DNA of 64,000 nt, taken from positions 992,001-1,056,000 of the forward strand of contig JAACJO010000013.1 of the NCBI GenBank assembly GCA_013368445.1, read 5' to 3'. This DNA is from Leucocoprinus leucothites. Its lineage: Eukaryota; Basidiomycota; Agaricomycetes; Agaricales; Agaricaceae. The position numbers were made by a program, and so were the translations under genes. This document shows positions 47,894 to 58,035 of the stretch, piece after piece; within the stretch, counting starts at the first letter, position 1; each line of letters begins with the position of its first letter. The notes beneath the pieces are model-generated. The model was not told where the DNA came from. It was given only the letters and a program-made list of their open reading frames with translations, and made no database searches.

Positions 47894-50333
47894 GTATCAT
47901 GCTACTGAGTGTCGATATCATCAACTCATCCCACCATGCCACCAGTCTCAACCGCCAATAACTCTAGTATCTCCCAAGAAATCCCAAATACCCAAATTGC
48001 CCTTCTTAACTCTGAAGACTGTATGCAGCTTGCAATTCAAGCCATTAACAGCTCTCCCATTCTTCCTGATGGCACCCATAAATACAAAATACATGCAGCA
48101 GCATGAGACTTCCAAGTTCCACGCTCGACCCTGACTGCTCGCCTTAATGGAGTTCCCACCCGGCAGGAGGCCCACATGCATGAGCGTCTCCTGTCTCCTG
48201 CACAGGAAGATGTGGTATCTGAATGGGTCAAAGTTATGGGTCATCGAGGGTTACCAGTTACAGCTGATATGCTTGCTGATTATGCTCGGGATATTTGTGG
48301 AGGAGATGTGGGAAAGAACTGGCCTCACAAGTTTGTTGAAAGGCATCCTGATCTTAAAGTTAAATGGACATTAACACTTGAAGAGTGCCGTGCTCGCTCC
48401 CTTAATGCAACAATTGTTGCTGACTTCTTCGAAACACTCAAGGCAGTTATTCTCGAGTATGATATACCCCATGAGAATATTTATAACGCTGATGAAAAGG
48501 GTGTTCAACTTGGAGTTGGTTGAACTGTGGCAGCTATTGTTGATCGCAATCAGAAAACAGTCCAGCAGGTGGACAATGGGAACCGGGAGATGGTTATGAT
48601 TATTGAAGCTATCTGTGCAGATGGGACTGCACTTCCACCCTCTGTGATTTTTCAGGGTTCACATTGCAATCTTGAATGGGGTTGTAACAACCCATGTGGA
48701 GCCAGGCACGTACCATTCATTTCAGATCACTGCATCAATCACTGAGATTCAAATGAATTCCAGTATCTCCATCTCTCCAAATGGATGGACAGACAAAGAG
48801 CTAGGCACACTTTGGCTCGAACATGATTTTGAGCCCATGTCACGCAAAAGGAATACATCAGGCCAACATCGACTGCTCATTCTTGATGGACACAATTCCC
48901 ACTGCACTTACAATTTTTGTAAGATTGCAAACAAAAACTCCATCATTGTTGTCTGCCTTCCCTCCCATACAACTCATGCATTACAACCATGTGATGTTGG
49001 AGTTTTCAGTCCCCTTTCAAAAATGTGGAAGTCCCAAGTCAATGAGTGTACTCGCATTGGCATTCCAATTAAAAAGACGAATTTTCTCGAATATTACTCA
49101 GCAGCTCGCAACAAGGCATTCAAGCCATCAACAATCATATCAGCCTTCAAGAAGACTGGTATTTATCCTCTTGATCCTTCGGCTATCCCTATTTCAGCTT
49201 TCGAGCCTTCGAAGTTGACTACAACAGAGGCAGCAATGCCTATTCCTTTGACTCTCCCTGCTATCCTTGAGCAGGTAGTAAACAATGAACATGTTATTTC
49301 AATTGGTTCTACAGCAACAATGGAGGATGTACAAATGTCTTCCACATCTATGTCACTCAACAATGCTGAGCCTCTCTCGAGTGTCTCAAACCAGGTCCCA
49401 CCAGCATCGGATCATCCATCAAATACTCCCACACCTACTCGTTTTGTCATCTCTGGCATCCCACGTCCACTACCCTCAAATGCCTCTTGTAATGAGCTTC
49501 ATCTTCAGAACAATCATCTTCAGGTTCTACTTGAGAGGGCCGGCATCGAGCTAGAAAAGGCATATGCAATCCAGAAGTTGATGGAACACGAGAACGAGCG
49601 ACTTTGAAAGCTTGCATTCTATAAAGCAAAAGGTAACAAGAAGAAGACTTACAGCAGTTCAGAAGCACGGCACATGACAAGCACAGAGACTATGGACGAG
49701 CTTGCTGAAGTTGAATGGAAGATGAAAATGAAAGAGGTCTTGAAGCAGGCTAGTCTGTGATTCAAGATTCAACGGTTGGAGATCATGAAATTCGGGCAAG
49801 AACAAGCACACTTGAAGAAGGAAGAAGCAAGGCGACACAAGAATTTGGAATGCGAGGCTGAGTGGAAGCAAAAAGCGGAGGCTAAGGCAGCTGAGAAGGC
49901 AGCAAAGGCAGCTGAAAGGCAGGCTGAGAAGGCGAGGAAAGCTGCTCAGAAGGGGAAGAAGAAGACTACCCAAAAAAAGAAATCAGTGACAGATGATCTC
50001 CTGGGCATTAACATACCTTTGCCGGATTCCCCTCTCAGCTCCACCAGTGATTCATCATTTGAGCTTGATGATACAACTGATTTTTTCCTTGACCATGGAC
50101 CGGAAGGTATGTGTATGTGTTTAGCAGAGGCAAATGGCTGAGGCTATGATACAGATCACCCTATGCTCGAAGAAATGAGTATAGGTCCCCGAAGGAACCC
50201 AAGGAGGGCTGCTCGTAACAATTAGAATGTATATTTGGATGTATAAAATGAGGTGATGTTGTGTTTTAATGGGCAACAAGCACGGAGATGGGGAAAATAG
50301 TATTCTGCCCCGAAATGTCAGTAATTAGATATC
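47894..50333 (+). mobile_element. Decayed pogo/Fot1 (Tc1-mariner superfamily) DNA transposon
   Basis: Approximate limits of a cut-and-paste element around the broken transposase at 47936-50225. A short inverted match, TGTCGATATC near 47910 and GATATCGACA near 50323, may be the remains of terminal repeats, but it is only ten bases and the exact ends are not certain. The element sits between the two PAH paralogs. It is CpG-poor to the eye compared with neighbouring genes. Confidence 0.6.
47936..50225 (+). pseudogene. DDE transposase pseudogene (CENP-B/Tigger/Fot1 type)
   Basis: Begins ATG at 47936 (MPPVSTANNSSISQEIPNTQ). The region after about 48170 reads like the CENP-B-type helix-turn-helix (LLSPAQEDVVSEWVKVMGHR, KNWPHKFVERHPDLKVKW). 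The DDE_1 catalytic motifs remain: YNADEKGVQLG (about 48490), LLILDGHNSHC (about 48880) and ALQPCDVGVF (about 48990). A Lys/Ala/Glu-rich tail ends RRNPRRAARNN. The frame is broken by in-frame TGA codons at about 48104, 48522, 49758 and 50138, and by an insertion/frameshift at about 48700-48755 between NNPC and SISISPNGW; another stop follows HENERL near 49605. Every TGA named sits where a CGA arginine codon would restore the frame, consistent with cytosine deamination. Inactive in this copy. Confidence 0.85.
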
Positions 50334-50577
50334 GACAAGCACCCATAAACGGCGGGTTCCCATGCCTGGTCAGGTACCCAGGTCAGCCGGATTTCTGAGT
50401 ACCTCACATTAAAATATTCACTGACGACCATTAGGGTCAACAAAAAAGAAAATTCCTTGATAATCATCATATATTTCACAAGGTTGGAGACCCATAAATT
50501 ATGCATTCATCCTTCATTGGTGCAACAGGGGTTCGGAATATTCTATACAGTGCTTAACCAGCCAGGTTTAGGGTCGC
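50226..50577. other. Flank between transposon relic and methyltransferase gene
   Basis: No ORF recognised. The first exon of the methyltransferase should lie here (the downstream exon has an upstream stop at 50569-50571 and no ATG); a candidate ATG at 50502 could not be confirmed. Confidence 0.35.
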
Positions 50578-51702
50578 ATACAGTACAAGAGGCCTTTAGA
50601 CCCGACAATTCTCAACCTTGAGGAAAATGAGGCAAAATTCTTCAAATTGCTGACTGGTATTCAGAGCGACGAGGAGCTGAGGAAACATATAATTAACATT
50701 CAGGAGAAGGCGTACAAGGTGCGTTCCAGCTGCATCTGTACTAAATCCTGTCAATTCGGTATGCGTGTTCAATGTGATTTCGGTGATAGGTGTACAGATA
50801 CCCTTGTATCCAGGCCTTTGCGTTTACAAGGTGCGTCCCGTATACAGTCTGACAGTTTCAGTCGCACTCACAGCCTCTCCTCTAGGTTGAAGATATTGCT
50901 TCAGCCCTCATACGGGCAAGTGCTAGAGCTTCACAAGTCCCGTCCTAGAGCAATCCTGCTGGATATCGGTTGCTGCTGTAGGTGGCCCTCTTTGATAGTC
51001 CCCTTCACTTCGCCTCATGACACTATTGAATAGTCAGGAATGACTTGAGGAAGGCTGTTGTTGATGGCTGGCCCGCCGAAAACGCCATTGCATCCGATCT
51101 CCGTCCAGGTAACTCGATTCCCTCTATCCCCTGAGTCTCTTCCATCCGACCTGATCCCGGATATCGTTCTAGAATTCTGGGACTACAGCCATGAGCTATT
51201 CAAATCGACACCGGAAACCTTCCCTGCCACGTTCATACCTGGCGACTCCTTCAGCTCCGCCTTGATAGAACCTAGAGCACCATTCTACTTCGAACCTCAG
51301 ACATCACTTCCCACCGACTTACGAACCCTGAAGTCTCTCACCCCATTACAAGGGCATATCTCCGCCATACATGCTTCGTCACTTTTCCACTTGTTCAGTG
51401 AAGAACAACAGTTGGCACTGGCAAAACAGCTCGCAACGCTTTTATCTCCCCAACCAGGATCTGTCATCTTTGGAAGCCACGGAGGTCGACTGGCGAAGGG
51501 CTTCAGGACAGAGGTGATAAACTCTCGTGGCAGTCATATGTTTTGCCATTCTCCTGAATCATGGGCGGATTTGTGGGATGGTCAGGTTTTCAAGAAGGGG
51601 AGCATTAGAGTGGAAGCAAGGCTGGTTGAGCATGATCCTAAGAAGACTGATAAACTAGGTATCATTATCCATTGGCTGGTTTGGTCTGTCACTCGGTTAT
51701 GA
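50578..51702 (+). CDS. SAM-dependent methyltransferase, AusD-like (5' end uncertain)
   Basis: Basidiomycete methyltransferase-domain protein of the type found beside terpenoid and polyketide genes and also alone. First readable exon: RPLDPTILNLEENEAKFFKL, then LLTGIQSDEELRKHIINIQ. Next come small exons (RYPCIQAFAFTR near 50800; LKILLQPSYGQVLELHKSRP), then ILLDIGCC, a motif I variant of the SAM-binding loop. After another intron comes NDLRKAVVDGWPAENAIASD, then LFKSTPETFPATFIPGDSF, GHISAIHASSLFHLFSEEQQ and GSVIFGSHGG. The C-terminus shown is WLVWSVTRL before a stop at 51702. No secondary-metabolism backbone gene is adjacent in the window, so the substrate is unknown. The missing start is probably in an upstream exon. 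Confidence 0.72.
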
Positions 51703-51870
51703 AGGTTGAGGGTGTTCTCAGATAGAACATACTTAGAAGTATATTCTTGAAATGAACTTGCATGGAGTCTATTTTTGCGTGATTCGAGGAACTATTCTCA
51801 ACTAGCTGGGAGATTAGTAATTGGGACTGGCTTGATATGAGCCATAGCGCCTGTCTCTGTCACATAACAG

Positions 51871-52220
51871 TACCCTACCCCCGATTTGCCGTCCCCCCCG
51901 TTTTACCGAGTCACATCAGAGTCACACCATGACCAATGACTACCGAACGTCATTCCGAGACATAACACTATATTAGATCAAAAAGACGCTCGGGACCCTT
52001 TGATTCACCATCAAAGACTTGAGTCTCCGATGCGGCAAGTCCCTTAGAGCGTGACAATTTCGAGGTTTTCTATCTCCCGCATTCTATCGAGTCTCAGTGT
52101 GAAACAAATTGGATTGCATTCTAAGCACACAATACCACATAATGTCCAATTTTCGCGGAAAAAGAACGGGAGGAACTGGAAAACGGCAAATCGGGGGGAC
52201 GGCAAATCGGGGGTAGGGTA
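51871..52220. mobile_element. 350-bp MITE with GC-rich terminal inverted repeats and TA flanks
   Basis: Left end CCCTACCCCCGATTTGCCGT (from 51873) is inverted at the right end, ACGGCAAATCGGGGGTAGGG (to 52218). The match extends through the following CCCCCC, about 26 bases. Both outer ends are flanked by TA, the target duplication of Tc1-mariner/pogo-type elements. The right arm has an extra internal copy of CGGCAAATCGGGGGG at about 52184-52198. The centre is non-coding. Confidence 0.8.
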
Positions 52221-52765
52221 CGGTAGGGGTGGGTTGCACCATATTTGAAAGGCCATCACAGTTGCTCATAAGTAACTCCGTCATACTCAGAGACTGAATA
52301 GACTCGAGTGTGCATGGGATGCACATACACGGAATATTTGTTCAAAATAAGTAATCAATAAAGCCAAATGTCGTCATGATCACAATATGAATAGCAACAA
52401 TCTCATCCGACGACCCATTGGGGCCAAATCACCGGCGGTAGCGGTACTTGATGACTCCGCTAATTATATAGACGTCCGATGCTATTGCAACTGCCCAATA
52501 GTAAGTAGGCATTGATGTAAGGGCCCAGTGTTCAAAGCCCCTGATGGGCCTGTCATCCAACCTCTGATATTCCAAAGAACATTGATGACACATCCAGGCT
52601 TCGTAGCATTAGTTCTCAAATGACCTTCTTTGGCTATAGATTGAACGAACTTTCTTAGTCACCTGAATAGCATCCTTCGATTCCGAACACAGTCGGCTTG
52701 GCCTATTTAAGGCATTAGTGCTACAGCTAAAGTGGAAAAACGCAACCCCTCTGTCCCATATCAAC
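52221..52765. other. Intergenic upstream of PAH gene 2
   Basis: No gene seen. The presumed promoter of PAH gene 2 includes CTATTTAAGGC at about 52702-52712, a weak TATA-like sequence about 60 bases before the ATG. Confidence 0.35.
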
Positions 52766-53692
52766 ATGCTGGGTGGCGATTCGACCCCAAACTCATCTAC
52801 TGAGGAGGTCGTCGAGAGGTTTAGAGAGCTGGCGGTTACCGACTCTGCGACTAGTAGCGCTTCGTCTGATACACTCGCTCAAGCAGCTGTGAAGATACGA
52901 GATGCAATGAATTATATTGATATCGTAAAAACCAAAGTTGCGGAAGACGAGCCAGAAGTGTACGACAAGTTCCTGTCGTTGATGAGAGATTTCCACAATC
53001 AGCGGTCAGGAATACTTCTTTTGAACCTTCCTTACCAGCTAGCTGAATACGTTTACCAATGTCATCAGCATTGACACGGCGGGTGTCATTGAAAGGATCA
53101 AACAAATCTTTCACGGGCATCCTGACCTTATAACGGGCTTTGACAACTTCCTTCCACTGGGCCACTCCACTTCTGGTTCGGACCCAGCGGCGGAGTCAAT
53201 CGGAGATACAGAAAACGATGAAGATAGTGAAGGATCTGGAACAGCCAGCCCTGGAGGTGGTAAGTTGGACATTGGTTTAAGAAAGCATTGTGTGATTAAT
53301 CGATTAGACATAACTATTGCACATAGCAGGTTCACGGGCAGCAACTCCGACACAAGAAGACACACACAAAGGGAGTCCGCCGCTGACGAAGGCAGACGGA
53401 GAGCCTACCACTGAGTATATAGAGCGGGTAAAACAGCAATGCGATGCAGAAACTTGGGAGCAATTCATGGCCATTCTTTCAAGACAATATGACAATCCAG
53501 AGTCCTTCGACGAGGTAAGTAATTAATGATTCGACTGTTTGCACAGATTCCAATACTCAGCCTTGACAGGAGGAGATGATCAAGGACGTTGAAGAGCTCT
53601 TTGAAGATCACCCCGAGCTCATACCTGGATTTCGAACATTTTTGGCGGACTCGGAGGAGAGGCAGGGCCAAGGGCCCGATCAGAAGCGCTGA
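52766..53692 (+). CDS. PAH-only SIN3-like protein 2
   Basis: Model: exons 52766-53004, 53069-53259, 53330-53514, 53570-53692 = 245 aa, all phases closing. PAH unit 1 is close to the SIN3 consensus: [36 protein letters not shown], then [20 protein letters not shown] and [11 protein letters not shown]. After a Ser/Glu-rich linker, PAH unit 2 reads [28 protein letters not shown], then [22 protein letters not shown]3 PAH domains recruit repressors to a histone deacetylase complex; this protein has none of the rest of SIN3. It is the compact paralog of the gene at 45144-46828 (about 50 residues before PAH1 instead of about 335). Three introns match in site and phase. A nuclear location is inferred. 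Confidence 0.78.
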
Positions 53693-53924
53693 CTAGATAC
53701 ATAAGATTGCTTGTAGCCAGGGAGAATTACAGTAGGGTCAAGCTGGGAACTGGAACCAGGAAGACATGTATTTGTATAGTGTTGTTTGGCCATCAATAGT
53801 CATTTTCCGAACGTGTCCGTCCTCCGAAGCACTGCTCATATGATTAATTCACCACGGATGTCGATGATGGCTTACACCAAGGAGAGATCGCTGAGATTCT
53901 CCCACCAACTGATCGCCTGAAGCC

Positions 53925-55410
53925 ATGTCTACACCAGCGCCGTTCGTCCAACCTTCTGATAAGTCCAATATCAGAGCAAACCGTCTCACAACCATATTCT
54001 CTCATCTCAGGACTCGCCCAAAGATTGTCATCACAAGATATTTGGGACCCGAGGCCTCAGCACTTGTTACACACAAACATTCCTATGAGGTTGGTTGTTA
54101 GGTATGCTTTCAAGACAATCATCTAAAACCGAATCTCTTCCAGGTCGTTCAGTGGCCAGAGGACAGATCATGCGAACGAGACTGGATAATTAAGAATGTC
54201 CCAGGTGCCTCCGCATTAGTGGTTACCGTTGTTGATAAGGTAAACTCTTATGAAGTAGCTAGTTTGCTCAAACTCAAGCTGTTCGCAGATCGATGCGGAA
54301 GTCTTGGATGCAGGTGAGCTCGAAGCAGTTCGCGAATGTATTTGTTTCTAACCATTTACTACAGCTGGCGATAGCCTCCGAGTTGTCTCAACCATGTCCG
54401 TTGGATATGGTAAGTTTGTTTCCGATATCTAGAAAAAATCGTCCCTGACTTGCTTCAGAGCACCTCGACGTTCACGCCATTGCGTCTCGAGGAATTAAGA
54501 TTGGTTATACTCCTGAAGTCCTCACCGACGCAGGTATATACCTATTTGGATTTGATATATCTCCCTTAGCTCATTATTTTATAGTTGCCGATATAGCTGT
54601 CATGCTAGCGCTTATGGCGGGACGAAATGTCCGCGAAACAATGCAAATTGTTGATCAAGGCAGGGTACGTAACCCTGCTCAATGCCGGTGACTTGTCAGA
54701 TCTAAGCCGCGTCATTGACTAGTGGCCTGACTTCAGCTGGGCGCCTTTCCTGTTCTGTGGCCCTCAGCTCGGAAGTTCTCCTGTTTCTCCGAAGCGTATT
54801 GCAGGCTTCATTGGCTTTGGAAGAATATCTCAAGCCACCCTCGCCCGTCTTATACCCTTTGGGGTCACTGGTTGCCTTTATACTGGTAACCCCCAGAGCG
54901 AACCAAATATAGATCGCGATGAGGCATTGCGTCAGAAACTAGGATTGGAGACACTGCGACGTGTCGACCTAGATGAGCTTGCAAGAGAGAGCGACACCAT
55001 ATTTGTGCTTGCCCCTGGTGGACCCTCCACATACCATATCGTGGATGAGACATTTCTCAGGAAGATGAAGAAGACTTCGATCCTCGTCAATGCTGCTAGA
55101 GGATCGCTTGTGGATTCGGATGCTTTAGCGAAGGCGCTAAGAGAAAAGTGGATTTGGGGCGCTGGGATTGACGTGGTAGAAGGTGAACCCAATGTCGCCC
55201 ACGACCATCCCTTGGTCAAAGAGCCCAGGTGCGCACCTAGTATTTTACGCGTTCCCAAAGGCCCTGTTTGAACCACTTATCAGGTGTGTTGTGATACCAC
55301 ACATCGGGAGTGCCACTACCGAGACGAGAGTAGGAATGGCAACTTTGGCAATTGAGAATGCGATTGCTACTCTCACAAACCAGCCGATGCCCAAAGAGCT
55401 TCGTCTTTGA
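53925..55410 (+). CDS. D-2-hydroxyacid dehydrogenase (NAD-binding), glyoxylate/hydroxypyruvate-reductase-like
   Basis: NAD(P)H-dependent reductase of 2-oxoacids. ATG at 53925: MSTPAPFVQPSDKSNIRANR, then PKIVITRYLGPEASALV. Many short exons make up the substrate-binding domain (VVSTMSVGY, EHLDVHAIASRGIKIGYTPE, VADIAVMLALMAGRNVRE). The Rossmann fold shows IAGFIGFGRISQATLARL (GxGxxxQ-type dinucleotide loop). Catalytic residues are all in place: Arg in LVNAARGSLVDSDAL, Glu in IDVVEGEPN and His in VIPHIGSATTETR (last exon after an intron near 55229-55285). Ends PKELRL at 55410. Family assignment is firm; the true substrate (glyoxylate, hydroxypyruvate or another) is not readable from sequence. Confidence 0.92.
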
Positions 55411-55521
55411 ACACCTGGAATTTATGTATACCTAAAGGTTTCAATGTTTATAATCTATCGCGGCTGGATAATCAGGTCTGAAAGATTTTCATGAGCATAC
55501 CATACCTATCAGTGCTATGCA

Positions 55522-55975
55522 ATGAGCGAAGCGAGATTTTTATCGCCGCAGAACTGGGAGTGGATTCCTTCATGGTTGGACGGGGCCGTGGAATATTTCT
55601 GGCCTAGAAGGATCTTAGCTACCGCATCATCTCGTCTTCTCGAGCTCGAAGACATTGCACCGCCGGCGGGATGTTCAGCGGCTTCCGGTATCATTTTGGT
55701 TCCGCACGTTAACATACAAACCAGGAAAGCTTCCACTTCACATACTGGAGCACTCTTCCTCCCTTTGGAGGTGAGTAACATCGATCTGTACTTTTTTTTG
55801 TGTAACGATGCCAAAATGAGCGCAGCGCTTCAGCCACCATCTGGGAGAAGGGTCGAAGGGCTTGTCCGCCGATTGCTACCTTACCAAACACTTGATGACA
55901 CAAACAGTAAACCTTGAGTGGCTTGTTGTTAAATCTCGGTTAACTGCCTCATTTCCGCTGGCTACCGGGTAGCTG
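55522..55975 (+). CDS. Hypothetical protein, unrecognised
   Basis: ATG at 55522 opens MSEARFLSPQNWEWIPSWLD and continues open for 131 codons to 55917. A good donor (GTGAGT at about 55770) and an acceptor (GCGCAG near 55825) would instead splice LPLE to RFSHHLGEG and extend to a stop near 55970. Trp-rich start; no domain, signal peptide or membrane helix recognised. It could be a real small gene or a remnant. Confidence 0.35.
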
Positions 55976-56174
55976 CTTGCACTCTGTAGTCACAACTTGC
56001 CCACAACAGATAAATGCCTTGATCAGGCCGGTGATTGCATAGCTACACTCGGCCAACGCTTTACCACTGCTACATCCCACACAGGCTCAACTGGATTGGA
56101 CGGGCTTTTAAACTTAAAAGGCTCAGGTGTCGAGACCCAAGTTCAACAACAGACTCCTCCGACGTGCCAAGTGA

Positions 56175-56493
56175 AACGGAACAAGTTCCTCTCCTTCTCA
56201 GCCGGATGTGCTGCAGTCTAATGCTGCGACTGGTGGTCCTGTGTGTAGTTCACCGGACCTTGAGTACTGAGGAGGTTCTTTAGATTTCTTCGAATAGCGA
56301 CAGTGGGCCGAGCTTGCCGAGGAGTAGTCCAATTGTAATCACCGGTCAAGGCTCTTTGACTATCGGCGGTTCTCCAACGGTGACTGTACACGACCACTCG
56401 CAAACCTTCTTTGGAGCCAACACAAAGATCTATTATACAGACGCCGACTCCCCGGACCGCCGGGCGCAACCAGCCTCCTACGCGGCTAAATAA
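56175..56493 (+). CDS. Small protein with C-terminal SPI-GGS-TVT beta-rich module (5' incomplete)
   Basis: The last exon, 56284-56493, reads ISSNSDSGPSLPRSSPIVIT, then GSLTIGGSPTVTVHDHSQTF, then FGANTKIYYTD and ends ASYAAK before TAA. It joins by GTGTGT...TTTAG (56241-56283) to an upstream Ser/Pro/Gln-rich exon ending NAATGGP. The start was not found; a stop lies at 56172-56174 in that frame, so another 5' exon must exist or the gene is broken. The module aligns to the small gene at 36939-37300: SPI(I/V), L(N/T)(V/I)GGS, T(I/V)T(V/I), D-x-SQ, G-x-N. Function unknown. Confidence 0.45.
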
Positions 56494-56812
56494 ATCAGTC
56501 CCCTGGTAATTTCTAGATCGTGGAATGGTGAGCTAGCTTATAGCTTTCGCTCAAGCAAAGTATCAACTTCCTACATAGGCTTGCTCCATCTATTTCGCAT
56601 CAGACGAGGCTGGACATCGTTCAAATCCAACCTGACAGCTCATTTCTATCCACGTTTAAAACAAATATTCTGAAAGCCAATAAGTGCCTAATGTACTGCC
56701 TCTTTTGTATGGGCACTTCATTGAGTGATAACTTTGTAAGCTGATATTTAAAAGATCTGCTTGGACCGACTTCGCCTACATTCCACTAGGTGTCTACACG
56801 AAAAACTCCGGA

Positions 56813-56855
56813 TTCTCTCTCTCTCTCTCTCTGTGTGTGTATGTGTGAGAGAGAA
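56813..56855. repeat. (CT)n(GT)n compound microsatellite
   Basis: About ten CT units followed by GT units and a GA-rich tail. Confidence 0.9.
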
Positions 56856-57897
56856 GAGAACCCGGCAGATTTACGCAATTGGACATGGATCATGCTTAGA
56901 ATCTACTACTACAGCCTGAGATCTAGTTCCAGTTGCTACTCATTAACACTTTGCTGAGACTTTAGGTCCTTGTAACCGGGATGGTACTGTAGTCCGAACA
57001 TACACTGTAAATAGATGTCACGTACAAGTGTCACGGTAGTCTTACTATACGACGACCAGTCAGATTCACTCTGTCCGAAGCTAAGGCTCACCCCATACTC
57101 CGTTACAAGTTAAGGAAAGCAGATTAAATAAAAAAAACGGAAGAACGCACTGGTAAGGATCTTGGAAGCCCATGTTTCTAACCTAGCGTTGACGTTAGTT
57201 CTCTTCCTACCCCCGAGTGTATATTCGCTGCCTGCAGAGGAAAGTGAACAAAATAAAGCTGCCAATGAAGGCGGATGCGAACCTGACAGTATTGGTGATG
57301 AGGAGTTTGACGGAGAGGAATCTGCCGACAGCGCTTCCGAGGGCAGTGTCGTTACTAATCGTGTAAGGTATAGACTTGTTGAGAACGAGGATGAAAACAG
57401 CGAGGTGAGTACACAGGCCTCCGACAACGCTGTTACCACTTCTGGTTCGGGCAGGGGCTAAGAGGCGCGTGAGGTCGATGTAAACCCAGCACAAGATCAA
57501 AACGTCAGTAACTTCAAGCTAGATTGATAAAAGTCCTACTTACTGTATTTAGTAGTCAGGTCGACATAAGACCCTGATCGACTAAGAAGCGCAGATGGAT
57601 GCTTGGCGCTGGAAAGATATGCAGCCCCACTCTGCAGCGCTGGATGACCAATGAGAGGGCCAGAAAGACACAAGGCGAATTGACAACGTGTTCGCAGTGC
57701 AGTTGTGTTGAATTATATTAGTTACTATAGTATCTGGGCAATCTAAGAAATGCCCCCGTCTCCATTCTTGTTTCATATTATATTTTATTATTTCTCTATC
57801 ACTTAAATGCAGTAGAGTAGTACATGTATTCCTCGCTGCTTTGCCCCCAAATACACCCGCTTTTCGTCCTCTCACAAGTTGGATAGGCAGTGCGGTG

Positions 57898-58035
57898 AAA
57901 TGGCATTGGCGGCGTGGTTGGATGGTGTAGGGAGTTTGGTCGGATGTTGTTGGTGGTGCGGTTGGATAGTGTAGGTAGGGCGGTGCGATGGAGATGGCGG
58001 TACGGTCGGATAGTGTAGGCAGTGTGGGTAGTTGT
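57898..58035. repeat. Degenerate minisatellite
   Basis: Imperfect tandem copies built on GCGGTnGGATAGTGTAGG, seen near 57913, 57959 and 58003, with intervening GGTGG/GGCGG variants; strongly G-rich on the plus strand. Confidence 0.65.

Noticed and set aside
47910..50333. TGTCGATATC / GATATCGACA as transposon terminal repeats
   Set aside because: Only ten bases match and the flanks do not align or show a clear TA duplication, so it is not claimed as the true element end.
57162..57461. Acidic ORF with a signal-peptide-like beginning
   Set aside because: It has no ATG (opens at TTG), no convincing upstream exon, and lies beside simple repeats.
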